From NCBI RefSeq assembly GCF_001467025.1, contig NZ_LNXV01000011.1, positions 149,104-213,103 of the forward strand: a stretch of DNA of 64,000 nucleotides, read 5' to 3'. The DNA comes from Legionella brunensis (GTDB lineage: Bacteria; Pseudomonadota; Gammaproteobacteria; Legionellales; Legionellaceae). Position 1 is the first letter of the stretch; each line of letters opens with the position of its first letter. Shown here in pieces: positions 55,801-64,000 of this stretch. Position numbers and translations under genes: made by a program. Under the pieces are notes generated by a model, which was not told where the DNA came from, did not search any database, and saw nothing but the letters and a program-made list of their open reading frames with translations.

Positions 55801-56652
55801 CGTGTGCGTATCCCTCCAAGCTAAATGATCAAAATGCAATCTCCCCTGAGCATTCGCAAATGCTCCTTTGTTTATATCCGCCCATAATTGAATATCCCCC
55901 ATTCCACCTAGCAATTGAAAGCGAGTATTAGGAATAAATTTTTGCCATTGAGCGGGTAACAACTTTTGAGCAGAAAAAAAGGCATGACCTGAGGTTTTAT
56001 TTAAAGCATCAGGATCTAAATTGAGATCTGCCAGTAATTCAAAACTAGTTGGAGTAGCTTGTTCAAGGTGAGCTCCGCCTTTTATATGATAACGTCCAGA
56101 ATGATTAGCAATACTAAGATTAAGCTCATTCAATGGAATAAGCGTACCATCTTTGAAATAAACATCTGCTGATAAATTTTTTAAAATTATTTTTTGCTGG
56201 TCTAGAATCCACTCCAAAACAGGTTTTAAAGTTTCAGCATCGAAGCTCATATTTTGCTGATTAGTAATCCCTTCTATCTGCCAACCTTCCTCTGTTTGAT
56301 GTAAATTCAAATGCAGATCATCGATAAAAAGCACGCCTGGCTGAATTTGCCAATGCCATAAAGAACTAAATACATTAATACCAACAAACAGTTTGTTTAA
56401 TTTAAGAACCACCTTTTTCCCATCTAAAACTTCAACCTGGTTCAATTTAATTACAGGCTCAAACCAATACCATCCCGTTTCCATCGTACTAATGGCAACC
56501 GGCTCGCCCAATAGGGTTGACAGATGATGTTCTACGTCTGTTTTATATTGTTTTGCCCAGGGGGTTAACGCGCGAAAAAGGCTTGAAATAACCGCAGCGA
56601 CAATAACCAGGATAGCTAAAGACATCCAACATCGTTTTAAGAATTTATTCAC
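52849..56652 (-). CDS. yhdP: YhdP-like AsmA family intermembrane lipid transport protein
   Basis: About 1267 residues, with one N-terminal transmembrane helix (MSLAILVIVAAVISSLF, about 10-26 of the chosen start) and a very long beta-rich repeat periplasmic region, ending in the AsmA-like C-terminus (GPVAYASMKGKLDIAKQYYDLDL..., VVATIAGGPIAGIATWVA). Length and order fit YhdP (about 1266 in E. coli), which with TamB and YdbH moves phospholipids to the outer membrane. The start is unsure: GTG 56652 gives little overlap with fliJ, while an ATG at 56712 would overlap fliJ by 68 bases. Confidence 0.9.
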   Translation of the reverse strand: MNKFLKRCWMSLAILVIVAAVISSLFRALTPWAKQYKTDVEHHLSTLLGEPVAISTMETGWYWFEPVIKLNQVEVLDGKKVVLKLNKLFVGINVFSSLWHWQIQPGVLFIDDLHLNLHQTEEGWQIEGITNQQNMSFDAETLKPVLEWILDQQKIILKNLSADVYFKDGTLIPLNELNLSIANHSGRYHIKGGAHLEQATPTSFELLADLNLDPDALNKTSGHAFFSAQKLLPAQWQKFIPNTRFQLLGGMGDIQLWADINKGAFANAQGRLHFDHLAWRDTHTEKDQLIQSLKANLAWSPTNGGNWQLSGDHIGLRLSGTSWPENSFLIRYQQNTQNYFIYIKNILLQSLFSASIVWPDSMNSILAMKPFGELHDTQLQMDQNGINYALSRFTKLGWLPNNNHPGVENLSGVIHWQPTEGRLELDGENTVLVPQNQPPVTFSMLNAAFDWKELEQGMRVSMERFVLSHPNLLLSAQGVADEISKGFTGPLRLKAEFSSNDAQQWLPYLPSKHLKPKLDAWLKNNIKRISKATGELTFNGNMSDFPFDRQPGEFSIKGYLSGVDLIFARNWPITRDIEAYLNVEKRTLEADIVHANLQGIVIGQGNLRVNDLGLDRETLLIHTKAKTDASKALAYVRSSPLKKKLSALNIIQMKGPIELDLQLEAPLYPENDEILALGDIVFNNNNVNVHHALDNVELKNLKGTLQFDQQGVLDSNLQAKLLGNPVSLLIKSIHGPSPSTEVRLKGQTNISVLQGKFKLPLFSLMDGSLWLESLLTLTDEPSDLDHLRIQTSLHGLSIDLPSPLGKTSESNAPLVIDIDFNPQKVVRLRFNYDEKLRSDLIFSRPKGVFELQKGKIILGQNDVEGHEQQHGLQILGSLPDFDLQQWLSIKEKLAQNSEQQDLPEVLNLVDIKLQVAKIFNQSYKNLSIKAIKLEKGGWSIHLNQEKIAANLRYQPTSNTVTGVFEKLHLEQKNDANFTKENLSKLKPADMPNLDLRIASFQFDQLDIGDVSLKATTLKNQWQLNSCKIKSPFYELTAKGYWQESSKGNQTKLQANLHITNLAKSLENWKVSPVVEANKGDVQFRGGWKGPIYDFSLTKLNGQMGISFKDGRITNLSPETEEKLGLGKLLSILSLQTIPRRLKLDFSDLSESGYSFDEFEGSFSIANGVMTTQDSYIDGPVAYASMKGKLDIAKQYYDLDLKVNPHITASLPVVATIAGGPIAGIATWVASKIINQGMQKISGYTYKISGPWRQPVVQQVKIIKKRKV

Positions 56653-57118
56653 CGCGTTTGTTAAATTTAATAGTAGAGCTTTTACTATACCACTGCTTTT
56701 GTGCGTACTCATCACTTTCTTTCTGTTCCGTGCGTTCTTGTTTCATTTTTTGCTGTTCTTCCCAACGTTCTAATAAGCGTTTTACTGCATCTTCCTCAGA
56801 TTTAGTTTGTAAATAAACTGCCTCATAGTGTGATCTTTGCTTAGCAAGTTGAGCCAGATGTTGGTTCATTTGTCCAAGAGCGGTATCCAATTGCGCAATA
56901 AAATCAATGCGGTTACGAATACGGCCAACTGTACAACCAGCATCACCTAAGTTATTCAATTGCTGAACATAGTCTTGACGATAATCGAGTAACTGATTGT
57001 GCCGCGATTTACCTGATAAAAATTGTTCTCGTGATCGAATTAAGTTTTCACAGGCTAATTTCGTAGCCTGCTCTTTGATTGCAAGTAACCGCAATAACCG
57101 GTCTTTCCGTGAGCTCAT
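56645..57118 (-). CDS. fliJ: flagellar export chaperone FliJ
   Basis: A 157-residue, almost entirely helical protein predicted to form an antiparallel coiled coil (from about residue 5 to 130), as in FliJ, the stalk-like component of the flagellar ATPase ring. Sequence conservation is low, so the call depends on length, heptad pattern and position directly after fliI. It is the last flagellar gene here; yhdP follows with a small overlap. Confidence 0.88.
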   Translation of the reverse strand: MSSRKDRLLRLLAIKEQATKLACENLIRSREQFLSGKSRHNQLLDYRQDYVQQLNNLGDAGCTVGRIRNRIDFIAQLDTALGQMNQHLAQLAKQRSHYEAVYLQTKSEEDAVKRLLERWEEQQKMKQERTEQKESDEYAQKQWYSKSSTIKFNKRGE

Positions 57119-57121
57119 GAG

Positions 57122-58465
57122 TTAGTTTTCTTCCAATAATCCTGCCAAACTTTCAAGCAGCTGCAAACTCGTATCAAAATCTACTTTTTCATCCATATCC
57201 TGCACAATATATCCATTAATGTCCTCTCTATACTTAATGGCTTTATCTAATTGTTCATCGTTCCCCTTCGCATAGGCGCCTAATAGAATAAGGTCTTTGT
57301 TCTTTTCATAAATAGAAAGGTATTTTTTTACAAGGAGCATTTGCTTCATCTGCCTATCAGGAGCAACAGTAGGCATGACGCGGCTAATTGACGCTTCCAA
57401 ATTAATAGCTGGAAATTGTCCTGCCTCGGCTAATTCCCTATCCAAAACGATATGTCCATCAAGAATAGCACGCGCAGCATCAGCTATTGGGTCTTGCTGA
57501 TCATCTCCTTCTGTTAATACAGTATAAAATGCAGTAATTGAACCATTACCAGGCTTGCCATTGCCCGCCCTTTCGACCAGTTGCGGTAATTTAGCAAAGA
57601 CAGACGGTGGATAACCTTTGGTAGCTGGGGGTTCTCCTATTGAGAGTGCTATCTCACGTTGAGCTTGGGCAAAGCGAGTTAATGAATCCATTAATAATAA
57701 GACGTGTTTGCCTTGATCACGAAAGTATTCAGCAATACTTGTCGCAACCATAGCACCATGCAAGCGCATCAAAGGACTTTCATCAGCTGGTGCTGCCACA
57801 ACCACAGAACGACTAAGCCCCTCTTCCCCTAAATTATTCTCAATAAACTCCTTCACTTCTCGCCCACGTTCGCCAATTAAACCCACTACCACCAAATCAG
57901 CCGCAGTAAAACGTGTCATCATGCTAAGCAACACTGACTTACCCACTCCACTACCAGCAAATAGGCCTAATCGTTGGCCACGACCAACGGTGAGCAATCC
58001 ATTGATTGCTCGGACTCCCACGTCCATAGGCGTGTCAATTGCTGCTCGTTTCAGGGGGTTAAAAGGCTGACTGACTAAGGGGTAAGACTCTAAGGTTTCG
58101 ATTGCCTCCTTATCGTCTATAGGAAGGCCGGCGCCATTGAGTACTCTTCCTAGCAAATTATACCCAACACCAACCTGCGCCACTCGACCACTGGGAATAA
58201 TGAGCATTCCTGGGCCAATACCTTGTGTATGTCCAATGGACATGAGGTAGGCATTTTCATTATCAAAGCCTACAACTTCAGCCTCCACTTGTTCGTTATT
58301 ATTTATTTTTACCCAGCATCTTGCACCCACAGCTTGATGAAATCCGCGAGCCTCCAGAGTCAATCCCACCGCTCGGCTAACACAACCACAATGCAGTAAC
58401 CCCGAAGTGGGCTTTGCTCGCACAGCGTTTAAAATTTTGCTTAATTGCGATTCATAGGGCTTCAT
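57122..58465 (-). CDS. fliI: flagellum-specific ATPase FliI
   Basis: A 447-residue hexameric ATPase of the flagellar type III export apparatus, related to F1 beta. Walker [18 protein letters not shown] is near residue 168, [14 protein letters not shown] near 196, Walker [18 protein letters not shown] near 252, and the ATPase signature [14 protein letters not shown] near 354. Start overlaps fliH stop (TAATG). It drives export of rod, hook and filament subunits. Confidence 0.97.
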   Translation of the reverse strand: MKPYESQLSKILNAVRAKPTSGLLHCGCVSRAVGLTLEARGFHQAVGARCWVKINNNEQVEAEVVGFDNENAYLMSIGHTQGIGPGMLIIPSGRVAQVGVGYNLLGRVLNGAGLPIDDKEAIETLESYPLVSQPFNPLKRAAIDTPMDVGVRAINGLLTVGRGQRLGLFAGSGVGKSVLLSMMTRFTAADLVVVGLIGERGREVKEFIENNLGEEGLSRSVVVAAPADESPLMRLHGAMVATSIAEYFRDQGKHVLLLMDSLTRFAQAQREIALSIGEPPATKGYPPSVFAKLPQLVERAGNGKPGNGSITAFYTVLTEGDDQQDPIADAARAILDGHIVLDRELAEAGQFPAINLEASISRVMPTVAPDRQMKQMLLVKKYLSIYEKNKDLILLGAYAKGNDEQLDKAIKYREDINGYIVQDMDEKVDFDTSLQLLESLAGLLEEN

Positions 58466-59109
58466 TAGGTATCTTTCTTTTTAGTGGGGTGTGGGGTTTT
58501 AATTTCTGTAAAGTGCTTTTTAAATATTTGTTGTAGACGTGTTTTTAAGCGACCATCTAATTCGCTGTACTCCCCTTTTAGATAAAAATCACCCCTTTCC
58601 AAATGTTCATCCGCAATCAGAAACGTACTTAACTCTGCAGCTTGCTGCTTATCAAGTTCATTAAGCAACCATTGTATATCGGAAGGATTCATCAACAGTT
58701 GCTTGTCAGCCTGGAGGGAAGGAAGTTCTTTTTTTATTTCCTCCAATAACAGCAATAGTTTGTCTGGATGTATTGAAAGTTCAATGCCAATACAAATTTC
58801 ACATATCCATAGAATGGTTTGTATTAATTCTTGACTTAAGTTGTTATCTAGCAGGAGGACCGGTTTTCTTAATAAATCAAACCAATTAACCAATTCTTGC
58901 CGCTTCGATTCTAATTCCTCAGCAGCCATTTGCATGCCTTCTTGATAACCAAGCTTTTTGGCTTCCTCCCGTAATCTTTCACATTCCCTTGCTAATTCTT
59001 CCTGCGGATCAATTTCATCAATAGGTTCAGGTTCCGGCACTTTGAATTCCCATACATCAAAGGCGTCCTTATCTTTTTCTTGATATGATGGCTGAAAATC
59101 ATTATCCAC
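58465..59109 (-). CDS. fliH: flagellar assembly protein FliH
   Basis: A 214-residue protein with an acidic, Pro-rich N-terminus ([22 protein letters not shown]), a long helical middle and a conserved C-terminal domain ([15 protein letters not shown]). FliH dimers hold FliI at the export gate. The start is a GTG preceded by GAGAGGAT. Between it and fliG is an unusual 117-base gap with a large inverted repeat. Confidence 0.9.
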   Translation of the reverse strand: MDNDFQPSYQEKDKDAFDVWEFKVPEPEPIDEIDPQEELARECERLREEAKKLGYQEGMQMAAEELESKRQELVNWFDLLRKPVLLLDNNLSQELIQTILWICEICIGIELSIHPDKLLLLLEEIKKELPSLQADKQLLMNPSDIQWLLNELDKQQAAELSTFLIADEHLERGDFYLKGEYSELDGRLKTRLQQIFKKHFTEIKTPHPTKKKDT

Positions 59110-59130
59110 TTAACATCCTCTCTCTCCCTC

Positions 59131-59224
59131 AAGGTCTAGTTCCATTTCACACGTAGTATGTGAGTATCGAAACAAAGAAAATCAAGCCAGTTTGGCCAAG
59201 ATAGTAGAAATGGAAGTAGACCTT
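59131..59224 (-). repeat. 94-bp inverted-repeat element between fliG and fliH
   Basis: AAGGTCTAGTTCCATTTC (59131-59148) and GAAATGGAAGTAGACCTT (59207-59224) are inverted repeats with one mismatch in 18. The 58-base interior holds smaller pairs (CAC..GTG, GCCAGTTTGGC). It starts two bases after the fliG stop and ends just before the fliH SD. On mRNA it would form a strong hairpin inside the operon; as DNA it could be a small mobile repeat. Confidence 0.6.
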
Positions 59225-59225
59225 A

Positions 59226-60215
59226 CTAAATCATTTCATCGCCGCCCTTAGTACCTAAGGCAATTTTGCCTTCTTCTGCAAGACTTCTTGCGATCGCTAA
59301 AATATCTCGTTGTGCCTTTTCCACTTCGCTTACCTTGACGGGTCCCTGCATCTCCAAGTCATCTCTTAATAAGTCTGCTGCACGCTTTGACATGTTACCA
59401 AAAATTTTCTCTTTTACTGGTTCAGTTGTTCCCTTGAGCGCCAACATTAACTGTTCTGTTGAGACATCACGTAACAAAGTTTGTACACTGCGATTATCCA
59501 TATCGACCAAATTCTCAAAAACAAACATCTTATCTTTGATTTTGTCGCAAAGCTCTTCATCCCACTCTTGAATCCTATCCAAAACATCAGTTTCAACAGA
59601 TCCTTCGAGGAAGTTGATGACATCAGCAACGCTTTTAATACCCCCAGCTGAGGCTGCTTTACCTACCTTTTGACCGCTTAATTGTCTCTCAATCACATGA
59701 CCAAGTTCAGATATAGCCTCAGGTTTGACGGTATCAATAGTACACATACGCAACAGTACTTCAGCCCGTTTCTCTGATGAAAAATAACTGACCACTTCTG
59801 CGGATTGCTCACTGTCCAAATGAATTAAAATTGTTGCAATAATTTGTGGGTGCTCATTGCGAATCACATCCGCAATCAAACGTGCATCTAACCACTTTAA
59901 GCGATTAAGGCCACTGTCTTTATCAGAAACCAAAATCCTGTCAATGAATGGGATCGCATTTTCTTCTCCCAATGCATTAATAAGCACGGTCCGTAAATAA
60001 TTTTCTGCATCTACAGTAAGGCTTGTTTGATCTTCAATAGCATTTAGAAACTCGCCAAGCACACCTTGCATCTTGGCTTTGCTAACACTACTCATGGTAG
60101 AAATAGCCATACCCACTTTTTGAACTTGCCTTGGCTCAAGATGTTTCAATACTTCGGCAGCATTTTTTTCACCCATGCCCAATAGCAGAATTGCAGCCCG
60201 CTCTATCCCATCCAT
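59226..60215 (-). CDS. fliG: flagellar motor switch protein FliG
   Basis: A 329-residue rotor protein, first of the C-ring. The N-terminal FliF-binding part (AAILLLGMGEKNAAEVLKHLEPRQVQKVG), middle EHPQIIATILIHL (near 130, the EHPQ motif that contacts FliM) and the C-terminal torque helix with charged residues (LMLALKGTTEPVKEKIFGNMSKRAADLLRDDLE) are all seen. Normal length. Starts two bases after fliF. Confidence 0.97.
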   Translation of the reverse strand: MDGIERAAILLLGMGEKNAAEVLKHLEPRQVQKVGMAISTMSSVSKAKMQGVLGEFLNAIEDQTSLTVDAENYLRTVLINALGEENAIPFIDRILVSDKDSGLNRLKWLDARLIADVIRNEHPQIIATILIHLDSEQSAEVVSYFSSEKRAEVLLRMCTIDTVKPEAISELGHVIERQLSGQKVGKAASAGGIKSVADVINFLEGSVETDVLDRIQEWDEELCDKIKDKMFVFENLVDMDNRSVQTLLRDVSTEQLMLALKGTTEPVKEKIFGNMSKRAADLLRDDLEMQGPVKVSEVEKAQRDILAIARSLAEEGKIALGTKGGDEMI

Positions 60216-60217
60216 GT

Positions 60218-61837
60218 TTATCCCCGCTCAACCCAGGTTTTTACTACTTGTGCTACCCTTTTGGGCTCTTTATCCACAACCTGGCGTAGTAATGCCAGTT
60301 GCGACTCATAATCATTGGCATGTGGTAACAAATTCTGTGCCTGATACGTTAACTCTGCTTGCTCGGTTTCTGTGGTTTCTTCCTTTTGTGTACCTACTAA
60401 AGATCTAAAAAGTGGTCTGAAAAGTCCGAAAATTAAGACCAATATAAAAAGAGCAGCCCCAGATTGCCTCATTATTGACCAAAAGGAATCTTTTTGCCAA
60501 AAATGAAGATCGGGTACTGGCTCAATAGGATCAGGTTTAACAAAATGACTGTTCACAACGTTTACGCTATCCCCGCGTTTAGAATTAATACCTATAGCAT
60601 CAGCTACCAAGGTTTTAATCTGCTCAATTTCGGCTGGCGTTAAGGGCTTCGCTTCCATTTTTTTGGTCTTTGGATCAAAAACCATGCGGTCATCCACCAA
60701 AACAGCTACTGTAAGACGCTTAATAGCACCAGGTTGATTTCGAGTATGACTAATCGTTTTATCAAGCTCAAAATTTTTAGTCGTTTGCGAACGAAAATCA
60801 CTTCCTTCTACAGAATCGGTGTTATTTGTTAATTTTGAATTGTTTTGATTGTTATTGTTATTATTATTTTGCTGCAAGGCTGCATTTGCAGGAGGAGTAT
60901 TAGACAATGAGCCCGGGACCCCACTTGGACTAGAACCAACATTACGTTTTTCTTCCATTTTTTGTTCGCTTCGTAGCGACTGGGACTCCGGATTATACAT
61001 TTCCTGGGTTTGCTCAAAAGCAGTAAAATCAACATCTGCGGAAACTTTTGCTTTCACGCGCCCGAAACCCAGTAGTGGTGTTAGAATATCTTGAATTTTT
61101 TGGACATATTGTTGCTCGAGTGTTTGACGATAGTCCATGAAGCGTTCGGTGTTCGTAAACAATGTTTGTCCACCCCCCTCACTTAATAGCTGTCCGTTCT
61201 GATCAACAACCGTAACTCGGTTGGAAGAAAGGCTGGGAATGCTTGATGCTACTAAATTAATAATTGAGGCAATGGTTTGCTTTTTAATCTCTACCCCAGG
61301 ATAAATATCAATAAAAACTGAAGCACTTGGCTCACGGTTATCCCTTACAAAAGCAGACTCTCTTGGAATAGCTAAATGAACACGAGCCGATTTAATATCA
61401 TGAAATTGGCTAATTGTACGTGCTAATTCGGTTTCTAAGGCTTGCTTGTAGCGAGCATTTTCCATAAATTGGCTACTGTTAAATGCATTTTTATCAGCAA
61501 ATAATTCATAGCCATTGCCGTTACCACGCGGCAAACCTTCTGCTGCTAATTTAAGGCGAGCATCTTGTGCCTCATCAGTTGCTACTAATATTGTTCCTTG
61601 ATTTTGATCGACTTTGAAAGCTATTCCATGGCGCTGTAATGAGTCCACAATATCAGCGGCATCGCGAGTGCTTATTTCATTGTATAAAGGCATATAACTT
61701 GGTTCTCGCGACCATAGTACTACAGCCACACCGATAGCAACACTAGCTGCAAGTCCGAGCATTAAACCTAATTGTCTTGGAATTGATAAATTCGCAAATT
61801 TCGCTGCAGCTGTTGAAGCATTGTCGGCCAATGCCAT
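60218..61837 (-). CDS. fliF: flagellar MS-ring protein FliF
   Basis: A 539-residue protein with two transmembrane helices (about 25-43 and 440-458), two RBM domains in the periplasm (GTILVATDEAQDARLKLAAEGLPRGNGNGYELF near 79) and a cytoplasmic C-terminus that binds FliG (VDKEPKRVAQVVKTWVERG). It forms the MS ring. The periplasmic loop contains QQNNNNNNQNNSK near residue 322-334, coded by AAT/AAC triplet repeats, an unusual low-complexity tract in this otherwise well-conserved protein. Confidence 0.96.
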   Translation of the reverse strand: MALADNASTAAAKFANLSIPRQLGLMLGLAASVAIGVAVVLWSREPSYMPLYNEISTRDAADIVDSLQRHGIAFKVDQNQGTILVATDEAQDARLKLAAEGLPRGNGNGYELFADKNAFNSSQFMENARYKQALETELARTISQFHDIKSARVHLAIPRESAFVRDNREPSASVFIDIYPGVEIKKQTIASIINLVASSIPSLSSNRVTVVDQNGQLLSEGGGQTLFTNTERFMDYRQTLEQQYVQKIQDILTPLLGFGRVKAKVSADVDFTAFEQTQEMYNPESQSLRSEQKMEEKRNVGSSPSGVPGSLSNTPPANAALQQNNNNNNNQNNSKLTNNTDSVEGSDFRSQTTKNFELDKTISHTRNQPGAIKRLTVAVLVDDRMVFDPKTKKMEAKPLTPAEIEQIKTLVADAIGINSKRGDSVNVVNSHFVKPDPIEPVPDLHFWQKDSFWSIMRQSGAALFILVLIFGLFRPLFRSLVGTQKEETTETEQAELTYQAQNLLPHANDYESQLALLRQVVDKEPKRVAQVVKTWVERG

Positions 61838-61955
61838 AGTGATATACTCCTGTCCTTACTAAGAAATCCTCAACGACCTCTCAGTTTATAGCGATCCTAT
61901 TCATCAAATGCCCACAGATTTACTTTCAAAGTTATGCTAATATATTTGAAGTTTT

Positions 61956-62267
61956 CTAAACGGGCATATTCATAATATCTTGATAAGCTTGTACCATTTT
62001 GTTTCTAACACGTAAAGTTGCTTCAAATGCTAGATTGGATTTCTGAGCTGCAACCATTACCTCACCGATACCAACCTTTGGATCCCCCATTTCAAAGCGT
62101 GCCTTTAAAGCGTCTGCATTTTGCTGCAGATCATTCACTGTCCCCAGTGCATCTTGTAAGACAGCGCCAAAGGGAGCTTCAGCTGGACTAAATTCAACAC
62201 TGCCCTCAGCTTTGGAAGCCATCAAACGTAGCTGATTTAATAAAGACACAGTATTTATCTCGCTCAT
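61956..62267 (-). CDS. fliE: flagellar hook-basal body protein FliE
   Basis: A 103-residue rod-MS ring junction protein. The C-terminal half is typical: KARFEMGDPKVGIGEVMVAAQKSNLAFEATLRVRNKMVQAYQDIMNMPV. AAGGAGG precedes the ATG. It is the first gene of fliEFGHIJ, followed after 118 bases by fliF. In Legionella and Pseudomonas this operon is sigma-54/FleR controlled; I did not find a clear -24/-12 box by eye. Confidence 0.96.
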   Translation of the reverse strand: MSEINTVSLLNQLRLMASKAEGSVEFSPAEAPFGAVLQDALGTVNDLQQNADALKARFEMGDPKVGIGEVMVAAQKSNLAFEATLRVRNKMVQAYQDIMNMPV

Positions 62268-62377
62268 AATTGCCTCCTTGGCACCTAAAACTAAAAAGCA
62301 ACCTCACTTTTGCCTCTTATTTTGATATCTCAAATACTCAAAATTTGTCAATTTCCCACTAGAGTGTCCGTGTTAAA

Positions 62378-63700
62378 TTATACAGAGTATCCTTCCTCAC
62401 GCATTTTTGCCAACTTGTAGCGTAAAGTACGCTCGCTTACCCCTAAAATAGCCGCTACCTGCTGACGATTTCCATTATGCTCTTTTAGTGTTTGTTGAAT
62501 TAATTCAAATTCATGGTTTTGCAAACTTTTACCTTCAACCTTTTTTACATCTGGGCTGTCTATTACAACTAACTCATCCGCATTTTTGGGAAGCTGCAAA
62601 TGAGGAACTTCAATAATTCCATGTGTTTGTAAAACTAACGCCCTTTGAACTACATTATCCAATTCTCGTGCATTACCAGGCCAGCTATACTCTAAAAGCG
62701 CTTGTTTCGCCTCATCACTTAAAGCAGGAATCACAGGTTGATTATTCTGACAGTGACGACGTATTAAATAATTTGCTAAAGGAATAATGTCACATACTCT
62801 CTCTCGCAGAGGAAGCCAGTGGAGAGGAAAAACATTTAGACGATAATATAAATCTTCACGGAAACGACCCGCTTTCACTTCATCAAGTAGTTTTCTATTA
62901 CTAGTTGCTAGCACTCTAACATCAAGTTGAATAAGTTTATTTGCGCCTATTCTTTCAACCTCTTTTTCTTGAAGCACACGTAATAATTTTGCTTGCAGAC
63001 TTAAGCTCATTTCGCTCACTTCATCAAGCAACAATGTTCCGCCTTGAGCTTGCTCAAATTTACCTGGGGTTGATTTATAAGCACCGGTAAAAGCACCTTT
63101 TTCATAGCCGAATAGTGTTGCCTCCAACATTTGCTCAGGAATTGCCGCACAATTTATTGCAATAAATGGATGTTGTTTACGAGGGGAATGATCATGTATG
63201 AAATGAGCAAGTACTTCTTTTCCGGTACCACTTTCACCGCTAATCATTACACCAACATCAGACTGTGCCACTCTTAATGCCATTGATAATAAGGCTTGGC
63301 TTTTAGGATCCTGGGCAACAGGTTGACTATCATCAGTAGAGAGAGGTTTGATATAGCGATTAATTTTTTCTGTCAGTGCATGTGCACTAAAGGGTTTTTG
63401 TAAATAATCTACCGCACCATTGCGCATAGCAGCAACAGCATCTTCAACTGAACCATGAGCAGTCATTAGGATGACAGGCACACCGGGATTACGGCGTTGA
63501 ATTTCTGCAAGCAATCGCTGGCCATCTATTTTGTCCATACGGATATCACTAAGGACAATAGCAGGATTATGGCGCTCAAGCATTGCTAAAGCTTCTTTGC
63601 CATCTTTAGCAGCCAAAAAAGAATGCCCTGCCAGATTCATTGTTTCAGCCAGTGCTTCACGTAAAACTGGATCATCTTCAACTATTAAAACATCACTCAT
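62378..63700 (-). CDS. fleR: sigma-54-dependent flagellar response regulator FleR
   Basis: A 440-residue NtrC-family activator. Receiver domain (DVLIVEDDPVLREALAETM; phospho-Asp in VLSDIRM near 52; Lys in LQKPFSA near 102), AAA+ domain with SGESGTGKEVLAHFIHDHS (near 158), GAFTGAYKSTPGKFEQA (near 217, contacts sigma-54) and LLLDEVSEM, then a Fis-type HTH NRQQVAAILGVSERTLRYKLAKM. The ATG at 63700 has AAAGGAT; a 16-codon longer frame is not used. It activates fliE-type class III promoters. Runs after fleS. Confidence 0.95.
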   Translation of the reverse strand: MSDVLIVEDDPVLREALAETMNLAGHSFLAAKDGKEALAMLERHNPAIVLSDIRMDKIDGQRLLAEIQRRNPGVPVILMTAHGSVEDAVAAMRNGAVDYLQKPFSAHALTEKINRYIKPLSTDDSQPVAQDPKSQALLSMALRVAQSDVGVMISGESGTGKEVLAHFIHDHSPRKQHPFIAINCAAIPEQMLEATLFGYEKGAFTGAYKSTPGKFEQAQGGTLLLDEVSEMSLSLQAKLLRVLQEKEVERIGANKLIQLDVRVLATSNRKLLDEVKAGRFREDLYYRLNVFPLHWLPLRERVCDIIPLANYLIRRHCQNNQPVIPALSDEAKQALLEYSWPGNARELDNVVQRALVLQTHGIIEVPHLQLPKNADELVVIDSPDVKKVEGKSLQNHEFELIQQTLKEHNGNRQQVAAILGVSERTLRYKLAKMREEGYSV

Positions 63701-63752
63701 GGTATATCCTTTGTTTAAAGTACCATTATCCTGAAAAAGCAATTGCATGCCA

Positions 63753-64000
63753 CTATATGCCTTTCTCCAGGCTACCTGGTAGATTAATTGTTATACAACT
63801 CCCTTGTCCCGACAAAGAATCTAATACCACCTCTCCGCCATGTGCTTTTATTACCGCATTAACGACAGCAAGCCCTAAACCTGTCCCTTGAGCCTTCGTT
63901 GTGAAAAAAGGCGAAAAAGCCTGTGATTTAACCTCTTCTGACATGCCAATACCGTTATCAGTAACCTGTATTTGCACGTTATTTGTCTCAACTTTCTGAA
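63753..64000 (-). CDS. fleS: flagellar sensor histidine kinase FleS, 3' part
   Basis: The C-terminal 82 codons of a gene that begins outside the window; the frame is open to the last base. The visible piece is the end of a HATPase_c domain: VTDNGIGMSEEVKSQAFSPFFTTKAQGTGLGLAVVNAVIKAHGG contains the G1 box (DNGIGM), F box (FSPFFTTK) and G2 box (GTGLGL). Position directly before fleR identifies it as FleS with good confidence. A downstream GTG in frame at 63977 is internal, not a start. Confidence 0.85.
   Translation of the reverse strand, partial: QKVETNNVQIQVTDNGIGMSEEVKSQAFSPFFTTKAQGTGLGLAVVNAVIKAHGGEVVLDSLSGQGSCITINLPGSLEKGI

Noticed and set aside
62268-62377. Sigma-54 -24/-12 promoter in front of fliE
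   Set aside because: Expected from FleR biology, but no GG-N10-GC pair with acceptable flanks could be found by eye.
1-64000. tRNA genes, CRISPR arrays, insertion-sequence transposases, prophage genes
   Set aside because: Looked for; none was recognised. The only RNA genes or elements seen are rnpB and the TPP riboswitch.

Overview
The window looks like chromosome from a gammaproteobacterium of the Legionellales, most likely a flagellated Legionella species. The call rests on low-GC DNA, gammaproteobacterial housekeeping genes in conserved blocks (aroK-aroB-damX, pilMNOPQ, mraZ-rsmH-ftsL-ftsI-murE, trmJ-isc, fliE-fliJ with fleSR), and, between these blocks, single orphan genes that resemble Dot/Icm effectors (J-domain-like, zeta-kinase-like, class 3 lipase and coiled-coil proteins). 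No species was assigned; this is recognition from sequence, not a database result.

Layout. 1-4.9 kb: a 5'-truncated unknown gene, a small zinc-ribbon protein, a Na+/H+ antiporter, a GST, a universal stress protein, and a thiamin transporter under a TPP riboswitch. 4.9-12.3 kb (minus): DamX-like ATPase/SPOR protein, aroB, aroK and the type IV pilus cluster pilQPONM. 12.6-16.2 kb (plus): a coiled-coil orphan and PBP1A. 16.3-23 kb (minus): alanine dehydrogenase, etfBA, ugd-galU and a J-domain-like orphan. 23.2-28 kb: a GT39 glycosyltransferase converging on a four-gene operon (ArnT-like, PAP2, GT2, LAB_N) that reads like a lipid A or envelope sugar-modification module. 28.2-33.8 kb (plus): a zeta-toxin-like kinase, a very small ORF, an M50 protease with pdxB, and a lipase. 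33.9-38.8 kb (minus): a dcw cluster fragment stopping at murE. 39-41 kb: coaX, rnpB and fis. 41-46 kb: a reduced isc cluster (iscS, a cysteine-less IscU-like protein, iscA), a MITE-like element, trmJ, suhB and an S49 protease. 46-51 kb: clpB and two probably related unknown genes. 51-57 kb: mpl, a membrane protein and yhdP. 56.6-64 kb: fliJIHGFE, fleR and the 3' part of fleS.

Functional themes are the envelope (PBP1A, FtsI, MurE, Mpl, YhdP, sugar and lipid A modification), surface organelles (type IV pilus, flagellar base and export ATPase) and Fe-S/cofactor metabolism. The most unusual item is the isc cluster: the IscU homologue has Arg37, Ser63 and Val106 where IscU has its three cluster-binding cysteines, its partner IscS lacks the usual C-terminal tail, and iscR, hscBA and fdx are absent. 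Other items worth attention are the zeta-like kinase and J-domain-like orphans, a 144-bp element with terminal inverted repeats between trmJ and iscS, a long inverted repeat splitting fliG from fliH, and a phased TGGG-type repeat at the mraZ promoter. No tRNA, CRISPR array, transposase gene or prophage was seen.
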